Source: Campylobacteraceae bacterium (GTDB taxonomy: Bacteria; Campylobacterota; Campylobacteria; Campylobacterales; Sulfurovaceae). Taken from it: 6,183 bases of DNA. The notes under the pieces were generated by a model. That model was not told the DNA's origin, ran no database searches, and was given only the letters and a program-made list of their open reading frames with translations. This document shows positions 1-5,316 of the stretch, piece after piece; position 1 is the first letter of the stretch; each line of letters opens with the position of its first letter. The stretch covers positions 1-6,183 of the forward strand of contig JAMONW010000151.1 in NCBI GenBank assembly GCA_027066355.1, given 5' to 3'. Made by a program: the position numbers and the translations under genes.

Positions 1-667
1 TATAGAGTTTTTAGCACCCAATTTTCGCCAAAAAAATGGAACTCAAGAGCAAAATATTATAGCTAAAGAGGCAAAACTTTATAGACAAAACTATTGTGGA
101 TGTATGTATGCACTAAAGCAGCAAAGAGAGCAACAAGATAAATTGCTAGATGAGCTATTTTGCCCAATAAATAGGCAAGTTCAACCAGCTTCTATTGAGG
201 ATAGAGTTGCTTTGTATGAGCAAAGAGTTAAATTAGAAGAGCAAAAAATAGATTACGAAATAGTAAAATCTCGCATATTAAACTGGCGTCTTTTATTTGG
301 AAAAGTAACTCACAAAAAAAATACTATAGCTTCGCATATTTTACCAATGTCTGTTATAAAAAATAGTTATTCAAGAGGCAAAATAGAAAAAAAGATTAAT
401 GATATTTACTACTTTAGCAGAGATGAAATAAAATTTATTACACTTAAAAAATATAATCAAATTAGTGGATTAAATTATAAAAATATTGAAGAACTTATTA
501 AAAATCCTCCAAAATTTAGTGAAGAGCTAGAGATTAGATATAAATTAACAAACTCTTATTTTGATTTAAGTGCAATAATTGTGTTAGAAGAGTTAGATAG
601 TAGAAAATATGAGATATATATAGAGTCAAAAATTTATGAAGATGTGCAAGATAAGCTCTTGTGGTAG
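1..667 (+). CDS. queH: Epoxyqueuosine reductase QueH, 3' part (5' end outside window), with long C-terminal extension
   Basis: The frame is open from base 2 to the TAG at 665-667, giving 221 visible residues; the true start lies upstream of the window. Visible residues 6-34 carry a QueH-like (DUF208) signature: PNFRQKNGTQEQ followed by LYRQNYCGC, whose two cysteines belong to the iron-sulfur centre in this family. QueH reduces epoxyqueuosine to queuosine in tRNA, the last step of queuosine synthesis, and replaces the unrelated cobalamin-dependent QueG. The CC and CxxC motifs expected near the N-terminus are not in view. QueH proteins usually end soon after YCGC, but here about 187 residues follow, rich in Lys, Glu and Ile. 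They begin with a charged helical stretch (visible residues about 60-100) and end in KLLW. The ATG at 104 lies just after the motif and is not the start. A similar gene (Cj0272) precedes fabZ in Campylobacter as I recall. Family assignment is fairly firm; the role of the tail is unknown. Confidence 0.85.
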   Translation, partial: IEFLAPNFRQKNGTQEQNIIAKEAKLYRQNYCGCMYALKQQREQQDKLLDELFCPINRQVQPASIEDRVALYEQRVKLEEQKIDYEIVKSRILNWRLLFGKVTHKKNTIASHILPMSVIKNSYSRGKIEKKINDIYYFSRDEIKFITLKKYNQISGLNYKNIEELIKNPPKFSEELEIRYKLTNSYFDLSAIIVLEELDSRKYEIYIESKIYEDVQDKLLW

Positions 668-683
668 CTAATAATAATCACTT

Positions 684-711
684 TTTAACCAACTTTTAGA
701 TAATATTGTGA
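684..711 (+). promoter_or_regulatory. Probable sigma-70 promoter of the fabZ operon
   Basis: The gap after queH contains TTTAACCA (684-691), TTTTAG (694-699) and an overlapping -10-like GATAAT (699-704). This matches the Campylobacterota vegetative promoter style, in which a T-rich element upstream of the -10 box replaces a strong -35 box. Transcription would start near 711, leaving a leader of about 25 bases before the fabZ ATG at 736. The same arrangement recurs before carB. No start site is proven. Confidence 0.55.
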
Positions 712-725
712 AACTATTTTAAAAT

Positions 726-730
726 GAGGT
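726..730 (+). promoter_or_regulatory. Ribosome binding site that sets the fabZ start
   Basis: GAGGT lies five bases before the ATG at 736. It overlaps the in-frame ATG at 724, which has no such site upstream. This favours 736 over 724 as the fabZ start. Confidence 0.75.
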
Positions 731-735
731 TAAAT

Positions 736-1185
736 ATGCTTTATAATGTAATGGATATACAAAAAATTTTACCACATAGATACCCTTTTTTACTAGTAGA
801 TAGGGTTACTAGCCTAGAAGAGGGAAAAAGTATAGAAGCTTATAAAAATGTATCAATTTCAGAGCCTGTATTTCAAGGGCATTTTCCAGACCATCCAATT
901 TATCCTGGTGTTATGATTATTGAGGGTATGGCACAAGCTGGTGGCGTTTTGGCATTTAAAAGTGCATCTAAAGAGGACCAAGAAGCTGCTAAAAATAAAG
1001 TTGTATATTTTATGAGTATTGATAAAGCCAAATTTAGACATCCAGTAGTTCCAGGAGATAGATTGGTATATAGATTAAATGTTATCAAAAATAGAGGTGC
1101 AGTATGGCACCTAGATGCAAAAGCGTATGTAGATGAAAAGCTTGTAACAGAAGCTGAACTTAAAGCTATGATTGTGGATAAATAA
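736..1185 (+). CDS. fabZ: 3-hydroxyacyl-[acyl-carrier-protein] dehydratase FabZ
   Basis: FabZ dehydrates (3R)-hydroxyacyl-ACP to trans-2-enoyl-ACP in the cytosolic type II fatty acid elongation cycle. The product is 149 residues from the ATG at 736, a normal length for this hot-dog-fold family. Family hallmarks are clear: ILPHRYPFLLVDRV at residues 11-24 and GHFPDHPIYPGV at 48-59, with probable catalytic His49 and Glu63 (in EGMAQAGG), equivalent to E. coli His54 and Glu68. The C-terminal EAELKAMIVDK is also typical. I chose 736 because of the GAGGT site and because the resulting N-terminus (MLYNVMDIQ) resembles that recalled for C. jejuni FabZ; a start at 724 would add four residues. The TAA overlaps the lpxA ATG by one base. 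Adjacency to lpxA reflects competition for the same hydroxyacyl-ACP pool, which is either elongated for phospholipid or diverted to lipid A. Confidence 0.96.
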   Translation: MLYNVMDIQKILPHRYPFLLVDRVTSLEEGKSIEAYKNVSISEPVFQGHFPDHPIYPGVMIIEGMAQAGGVLAFKSASKEDQEAAKNKVVYFMSIDKAKFRHPVVPGDRLVYRLNVIKNRGAVWHLDAKAYVDEKLVTEAELKAMIVDK

Positions 1186-1967
1186 TGGGTAGTATTCATC
1201 CAACTGCCATTGTTGAAGATGGTGCCATAATTGGTAAAAATGTATCAATTGGAGCTTATAGCTATATAAGTAAAGATGTAACTATTGGCAGTAATTGCAA
1301 AATTGCAACTCATACAATAATTGAGGGGCATACAACAATTGGTGAAAATAATGAAATATTTTCTCATGCAGTTATTGGCTCTATTCCTCAAGATTTAAAA
1401 TATGCTGGAGAAAAAGTAGAGTTAATAATTGGAGATAATAATAAAATTAGAGAATTTACACTAATTAATCCTGGAACAAAGGGTGGTGGTGGAGTTACTA
1501 AGATTGGAGATAATAATCTATTAATGGGTTATGTTCATATAGCTCATGATGTTATTATTGGTAATAACTGTATTTTAGCAAATGCAGCAACATTAGCAGG
1601 GCATGTAGAGCTTGGTAATGGAGTTGTTATTGGTGGTTTTACACCTGTTCATCAGTTTGTAAAGGTTGGAGATTTGGCAATGGTTGCTGGTGCTAGTGCG
1701 CTTAGTCAAGATGTGCCACCATATTGTCTTGTAGAGGGCAATCGTGCAAAACTTAGAGGTTTAAACTTAACTGGTTTAAGAAGACATATAGATAAAGATG
1801 ATATAAATAGTTTAAAAGTTGCATACAAAAAACTATTTAGTTCAAATATACCTTTGACAGAAGTTGCTAATGAGTTAATAAAAGATAGTAATATATATGT
1901 ATCAAATATGGCAAAATTTATAGTAGAGTCAAAAAGAGGTATAGCCCAAAAAAGGAGTATAAATTGA
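1185..1967 (+). CDS. lpxA: UDP-N-acetylglucosamine (or 3-amino analogue) O/N-acyltransferase LpxA
   Basis: LpxA transfers a 3-hydroxyacyl chain from ACP to the 3-position of UDP-GlcNAc, the first step of lipid A synthesis, in the cytosol as a homotrimer. The 260-residue length matches the family (E. coli 262). Residues 1 to about 185 form the left-handed beta helix of hexapeptide repeats (IGxN-type turns), and the rest is the helical C-terminal domain. HIAHD at 118-122 holds the probable catalytic base His121 (E. coli His125); His118, His140, His156 and Lys72 match E. coli His122, His144, His160 and Lys76. Gly169 aligns with E. coli Gly173, the acyl-length ruler, suggesting a C14 preference (inference). 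E. coli His99 is replaced by Asn95. The ATG overlaps the fabZ stop (TAATG) and has only a weak ribosome site, so translation probably depends on coupling. Some Campylobacterota use a 3-amino sugar acceptor; the sequence alone does not settle this. Confidence 0.96.
   Translation: MGSIHPTAIVEDGAIIGKNVSIGAYSYISKDVTIGSNCKIATHTIIEGHTTIGENNEIFSHAVIGSIPQDLKYAGEKVELIIGDNNKIREFTLINPGTKGGGGVTKIGDNNLLMGYVHIAHDVIIGNNCILANAATLAGHVELGNGVVIGGFTPVHQFVKVGDLAMVAGASALSQDVPPYCLVEGNRAKLRGLNLTGLRRHIDKDDINSLKVAYKKLFSSNIPLTEVANELIKDSNIYVSNMAKFIVESKRGIAQKRSIN
1952..1957 (+). promoter_or_regulatory. Ribosome binding site for the TTG start of clpX
   Basis: AAGGAG lies within the end of lpxA, six bases before the TTG at 1964. 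It is the strongest Shine-Dalgarno match I noticed in the window and supports this non-ATG start. Confidence 0.8.
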
Positions 1968-3184
1968 GTAAAGAGTGTAGTTTCTGTGGTTCTCATGAGA
2001 GAGATGATTTACCACTAATAGCTGGAAAAAGTGCATATATTTGTAGTAACTGTGTTGTATCAGCATATAAAATATTATTTGGGGAAGAGTCTGGCTCTTA
2101 TGAAGAGGTTGAAGAGGAGTTAAGAGATTTAACTCCAAAAGAGTTAAAAGAGTTTTTAGATAACTATGTTATTGGTCAAGAGGATGCAAAAAAAACACTA
2201 AGTGTTGCTGTATATAACCATTACAAAAGAATTTTAAATAAGAGTAAGGCTAGTGATACAGATACAGAAATATCAAAATCAAATGTTTTACTTGTAGGAC
2301 CAACAGGTAGTGGTAAAACACTTTTAGCTCAAAGTATTGCTAAGTTTTTAGATGTTCCTATTGCTATTGCAGATGCTACTAATTTAACAGAAGCTGGGTA
2401 TGTTGGAGAAGATGTTGAAAATATTTTAACAAAGCTATTGCATGAAGCAGATGGAGATATAGAAAAAGCTCAAAGAGGTATTATCTTTGTTGATGAAATA
2501 GATAAAATTGCAAGAGCTGGTGAAAATCGTTCTATTACAAGAGATGTTTCTGGAGAAGGTGTTCAACAAGCTCTACTAAAAATTATAGAAGGTTCTATTG
2601 TAAATATTCCTCCAAAGGGTGGCAGAAAACATCCAAATCAAGATTTTATTCAAATTGATACATCTAATATTCTATTTATTTGTGGTGGTGCTTTTGATGG
2701 AATCGAAGAGATTATAGAGCGCCGTATTGGTGGTAATACTTTAGGTTTTGGGCATAAAAAGAGAACAAAAGAGGATAATGAAAATATAATTTCTCAACTA
2801 GAACCAGATGATTTAGTAGTGTTTGGTTTAATTCCTGAACTAATAGGAAGATTACATGTAATTACAACTTTAAATAAAATTACTGTTGAAGATATGGTAA
2901 GAATTTTAGTTGAGCCTAAAAACTCTTTGGTTAAACAGTATAAAGCTCTCTTTGAACTTGATGGTGTTGATTTAACATTTGAGCAAGAAGCTCTTGAAGA
3001 GATTGCAAAAAAAGCAATAGCAAGAAAAACAGGTGCTAGAGGATTGAGATCTATTTTGGAGGATATTTTACTTGATATTATGTATCAACTTCCAGATCTT
3101 CAAGGTTATGAGGTTATAATTACAAAAGATGTTGTAGTAGATGGTTCAGAGCCTCTACTTTTAAGAAAAAAAATAAGTGCATAA
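1964..3184 (+). CDS. clpX: ATP-dependent Clp protease, ATP-binding subunit ClpX
   Basis: ClpX is the hexameric AAA+ unfoldase that recognises tagged or damaged proteins and threads them into the ClpP peptidase. At 406 residues it is within the normal size range. The N-terminal zinc domain has Cys5, Cys8, Cys27 and Cys30. The AAA+ module has Walker A GPTGSGKT (112-119), pore-1 loop GYVG (145-148), Walker B IIFVDEID (173-180), the RKH pore loop (221-223) and a sensor-2 GARGLR motif (357-362, Arg359). The ClpP-docking loop reads LGF (260-262) rather than the IGF of E. coli, as I recall also for H. pylori. The start is TTG, overlapping the lpxA stop by four bases (TTGA), with a strong AAGGAG site upstream, so clpX is probably translationally coupled to lpxA. 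No clpP lies in view. Identification is firm. Confidence 0.97.
   Translation: MSKECSFCGSHERDDLPLIAGKSAYICSNCVVSAYKILFGEESGSYEEVEEELRDLTPKELKEFLDNYVIGQEDAKKTLSVAVYNHYKRILNKSKASDTDTEISKSNVLLVGPTGSGKTLLAQSIAKFLDVPIAIADATNLTEAGYVGEDVENILTKLLHEADGDIEKAQRGIIFVDEIDKIARAGENRSITRDVSGEGVQQALLKIIEGSIVNIPPKGGRKHPNQDFIQIDTSNILFICGGAFDGIEEIIERRIGGNTLGFGHKKRTKEDNENIISQLEPDDLVVFGLIPELIGRLHVITTLNKITVEDMVRILVEPKNSLVKQYKALFELDGVDLTFEQEALEEIAKKAIARKTGARGLRSILEDILLDIMYQLPDLQGYEVIITKDVVVDGSEPLLLRKKISA
2116..2136 (+). repeat. Small inverted repeat inside clpX
   Basis: GGAGTTAA (2116-2123) and TTAACTCC (2129-2136) are perfect reverse complements around a five-base loop, giving a possible 8-bp hairpin with three G-C pairs. 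It lies in codons for the linker between the zinc and AAA+ domains. No T-run follows, so it is not a standard terminator. It may be chance. Confidence 0.45.
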
Positions 3185-3189
3185 AGGGA
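3184..3189 (+). promoter_or_regulatory. Ribosome binding site that sets the mreB start
   Basis: AAGGGA lies five bases before the GTG at 3195. The alternative in-frame GTG at 3177 lies inside clpX and would place this site within the coding region, so 3195 is preferred. Confidence 0.75.
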
Positions 3190-3194
3190 AAAAA

Positions 3195-4235
3195 GTGAGT
3201 TTCATTAAAAATTTATTTGGTTTTTTATCACATGATATGGCGATTGATTTAGGAACAGCTAATACACTGGTTTTAATTAAGGGTAAAGGTATTGTTATTA
3301 ATGAGCCTTCTGTTGTTGCGGTTAAAAACAATAATATGGGTAAACCTGAAATATTAGCAGTTGGTCAAGAGGCTAAAGATATGGTTGGTAAAACACCAGG
3401 CAAAATAAATGCAATTAGACCTATGAGAGATGGTGTTATTGCAGATTTCAACACTACTGAAATGATGATAAAATATTTTATTAAAAAGGTAAATGGAAAG
3501 AGCTTTTTATCATCTCCAAGAATTGTAATTTGTGTGCCGTATGGATTAACACAAGTAGAGAGAAAAGCTGTTAGAGAGTCTGCTTTAAATGCTGGAGCTA
3601 GAGCTGTATATTTAATAGAAGAGCCAATGGCGGCAGCTATTGGAGCAGGATTGCCTGTTGGAGAGCCTAATGGTAACTTAGTTGTAGATATTGGTGGAGG
3701 AACAACAGAGATTGGTGTTACTTCATTAAATGGCTTAGTAATTAGCAAATCTATTAGAGTAGCTGGAGATAAACTAGATCAAGCAATTATCAACTATACA
3801 AGAAAAAATTTCAACTTACTTATTGGTGATAGAGTTGCAGAAAATTTAAAAATAGAGATTGGAACTGCTGTTAAACTTGATGAACCACTATCAACTATTG
3901 TTAAGGGTAGAGATCAAGTTGAGGGGATATTAACTTCTGTTGAGATTACAAGTGAGCATATTAGAGAAGCAATAGAAGACCCTCTATTTGAAATTGCAGA
4001 TGCACTTAAGAGTGTGCTAGAGCAAACACCACCAGAACTTGCTGGTGATATTGTAGAAAATGGTATTGTTTTAACGGGTGGAGGCTCTTTAATTAGAGGC
4101 TTAGACCAATATTTATCAGATGCAGTTAAACTACCTGTATATATTGCAGAAGAACCACTATTAGCAGTTGCTCTTGGAACTGGAGAAGCTCTAAGCCAAA
4201 TTGATATATTAGAGCAAACAAATTATGATGATTAA
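3195..4235 (+). CDS. mreB: Rod shape-determining protein MreB (bacterial actin)
   Basis: MreB is an actin-like ATPase that forms membrane-bound filaments and guides lateral peptidoglycan synthesis. From the GTG at 3195 the product has 346 residues, essentially the E. coli length (347). The N-terminus MSFIKNLFGFLSHD could act as a membrane-binding amphipathic segment. Actin-family motifs are in order: phosphate-1 DLGTANT (18-24), EEPMAAAIGAGLP (143-155), phosphate-2 VVDIGGGTTE (164-173) and the adenosine motif LTGGGSLIRG (293-302). The start is GTG with AAGGGA five bases upstream; a GTG at 3177 would add six residues and overlap clpX. The gap to clpX is 10 bases, so the two are almost certainly cotranscribed. 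This clpX-mreB adjacency is shared with Helicobacter and Campylobacter as I recall. The partner mreC follows. Confidence 0.97.
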   Translation: MSFIKNLFGFLSHDMAIDLGTANTLVLIKGKGIVINEPSVVAVKNNNMGKPEILAVGQEAKDMVGKTPGKINAIRPMRDGVIADFNTTEMMIKYFIKKVNGKSFLSSPRIVICVPYGLTQVERKAVRESALNAGARAVYLIEEPMAAAIGAGLPVGEPNGNLVVDIGGGTTEIGVTSLNGLVISKSIRVAGDKLDQAIINYTRKNFNLLIGDRVAENLKIEIGTAVKLDEPLSTIVKGRDQVEGILTSVEITSEHIREAIEDPLFEIADALKSVLEQTPPELAGDIVENGIVLTGGGSLIRGLDQYLSDAVKLPVYIAEEPLLAVALGTGEALSQIDILEQTNYDD

Positions 4236-4240
4236 AATAG

Positions 4241-4259
4241 TAAAACATTAACTGTTTTA
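4241..4259 (+). repeat. AT-rich inverted repeat between mreB and mreC
   Basis: TAAAACA (4241-4247) and TGTTTTA (4253-4259) are perfect reverse complements around a five-base loop. The stem has one G-C pair and no U-run after it, so it is a weak hairpin and a poor terminator. It occupies much of the 44-base gap and could modestly set the mreB to mreC ratio by protecting or attenuating the message (inference). Confidence 0.4.
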
Positions 4260-4279
4260 TCATCTAAAGGTATTTATAA

Positions 4280-5251
4280 ATGAAAAAAGGGAAACTTTTT
4301 CTTTTAATTTTTTTGGTTATTTCATTGGTTATATTTACAAAATATAACGGTGCAACAAGAAGTTTCTTTTTAGATTTTATAAATCCAGTAAAAGTTGCCT
4401 ACTTAAACTTAACAGATATTAGTGATAGCTACTTAAAGCAACAGAAAAATATTTTAAAACTTGAAAAAGATAATGCTCAATTAAAAAAACTTTTAATTGA
4501 ACAATCTAATTATATAGAGCAATTAACAAAAATATATAAAACACTGCCATCACTAGCTAGAAAACCTTATAAAAGCATATATATTGTAGATACAATATCA
4601 TACATAAAGCTAAATCGCTTAAATGAAATTATGCTTACTTCTCCTAAAAACTTAAAACTTGAAAGCAATAAACCATATGGCTTAATGCAAGATGATTTTG
4701 CAGCTGGAATTGCTAGAAGTATTAATGGCAAACTACATGCCTATTTGTTAACACACCCAAAATGCACTTTTAGTGTTAGAGTAGGAGAAAGTGGCATTAG
4801 CGGTATAGCACAAGGTGATGATAAAAATGGTATGATTGTAAAGTTTATTCCTAGATGGTCAGAGGTAAAAATTGGTGATATTGTAAAAAGTAGTGGTTTA
4901 GATAATATCTTCTTCCCTAATATTCCTGTGGGTAAAGTTGTTGATGTTAAAACTTTAGATAGATACAAAGTGGCACAAGTTAAAATTTTTGCTAAATTAG
5001 AAGAGCCATCTATATTCTTTTTAATTTCTGACCCTACACCATACTTAACAACAGATTATATGCCAAAAACATCTTTCCCAAACAAAGTATATCCATTTGT
5101 TCCAGTTGATGAAAATGAAAATAATAATACAAATACAACTCAAACAAAAGATAATATTGTAGAACCAGAAAATTTGAATGAACAAGATTATATGAAGATT
5201 TTTAAATCAGATTTTATTTGGAATAATAAATTAAAATTAGATGAACAATAG
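4280..5251 (+). CDS. mreC: Rod shape-determining protein MreC with extended C-terminal tail
   Basis: MreC is a bitopic inner-membrane protein whose periplasmic part links MreB filaments to the peptidoglycan synthesis machinery. The 323-residue product has a short cytosolic start (MKKGK), one membrane segment (about 6-20), a probable coiled coil (about 50-88) and a periplasmic beta domain (about 95-250). The family hallmark is SGLDNIFFPNIPVG at 205-218. Residues 250-323 form a tail with an Asn/Asp/Glu/Thr-rich linker (277-292) and a final segment containing DYMKIFKSDFIWNN. Campylobacter and Helicobacter MreC are about 250 residues as I recall, so this tail looks lineage-specific. The ATG has TAAAGG nine bases upstream. 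No mreD follows; the next gene is carB. The family call rests on position after mreB, architecture and the hallmark, and is secure. Confidence 0.93.
   Translation: MKKGKLFLLIFLVISLVIFTKYNGATRSFFLDFINPVKVAYLNLTDISDSYLKQQKNILKLEKDNAQLKKLLIEQSNYIEQLTKIYKTLPSLARKPYKSIYIVDTISYIKLNRLNEIMLTSPKNLKLESNKPYGLMQDDFAAGIARSINGKLHAYLLTHPKCTFSVRVGESGISGIAQGDDKNGMIVKFIPRWSEVKIGDIVKSSGLDNIFFPNIPVGKVVDVKTLDRYKVAQVKIFAKLEEPSIFFLISDPTPYLTTDYMPKTSFPNKVYPFVPVDENENNNTNTTQTKDNIVEPENLNEQDYMKIFKSDFIWNNKLKLDEQ
4581..4598 (+). repeat. 18-base inverted repeat inside mreC
   Basis: ATATTGTA (4581-4588) and TACAATAT (4591-4598) are perfect reverse complements separated by GA. The two-base spacer suits a dimeric-protein DNA site better than an RNA hairpin. 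It lies within coding sequence and is AT-rich, so chance is likely. Confidence 0.35.
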
Positions 5252-5254
5252 CCT

Positions 5255-5285
5255 CTAAAATAGCTTAAATTTAACCATATTTTAG
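5255..5285 (+). repeat. Inverted repeat abutting the carB -10 box
   Basis: CTAAAATA (5255-5262) and TATTTTAG (5278-5285) are perfect reverse complements 15 bases apart, with arm centres 23 bases apart. The right arm ends directly at the TATAAT box. It could be a repressor site or a weak terminator for mreC, but with one G-C pair per stem it may be chance. Confidence 0.35.
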
Positions 5286-5298
5286 TATAATACCAAAC
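5264..5298 (+). promoter_or_regulatory. Probable sigma-70 promoter of carB
   Basis: In the 65-base gap after mreC, a perfect -10 box TATAAT lies at 5286-5291, preceded by TTTTAG (5280-5285) and TTTAACCA (5270-5277). A poor -35-like CTTAAA (5264-5269) is 16 bases upstream of the -10. Transcription would start near 5298, leaving a leader of about 20 bases. The arrangement closely matches the fabZ promoter. The site suggests carB is transcribed independently of the mre genes. Confidence 0.6.
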
Positions 5299-5316
5299 TA
5301 AAACAAGGTCTATTAT

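Noticed and set aside
104..667. The first gene starting at the ATG at 104
   Set aside because: The frame is open to the left edge and encodes the QueH YRQNYCGC motif just before this ATG, so the gene begins outside the window.
668..723. A terminator after queH
   Set aside because: I found no G-C stem followed by a T-run; the T-rich parts fit the promoter better.
716..725. ATTTTAAAAT palindrome before the fabZ ribosome site
   Set aside because: A ten-base palindrome made only of A and T is expected by chance in this base composition.
724..735. fabZ starting at ATG 724
   Set aside because: Possible, but GAGGT overlaps this codon and is correctly spaced for ATG 736, which also gives the expected FabZ N-terminus.
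900..1199. Minus-strand open frame opposite fabZ, and a smaller one at 859-1041
   Set aside because: Both lie against conserved fabZ coding sequence and show no domain or credible translation signal.
1482..1493. G-rich GGTGGTGGTGG run in lpxA as a possible quadruplex
   Set aside because: It has only GG pairs and encodes the glycine run conserved in LpxA (GGGG), so protein constraint explains it.
1706..2138. Minus-strand open frames at 1706-1996 and 1929-2138 opposite lpxA and clpX
   Set aside because: Overlapping shadows of two conserved genes, with no recognisable protein family.
3365..3748. Minus-strand open frame of 127 codons opposite mreB
   Set aside because: It is fully antisense to a conserved gene, has no recognisable domain, and its composition is what the complement of glycine- and valine-rich coding sequence yields.
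4741..4968. Minus-strand open frame of 75 codons opposite mreC
   Set aside because: Antisense to the conserved MreC beta domain; no supporting features.
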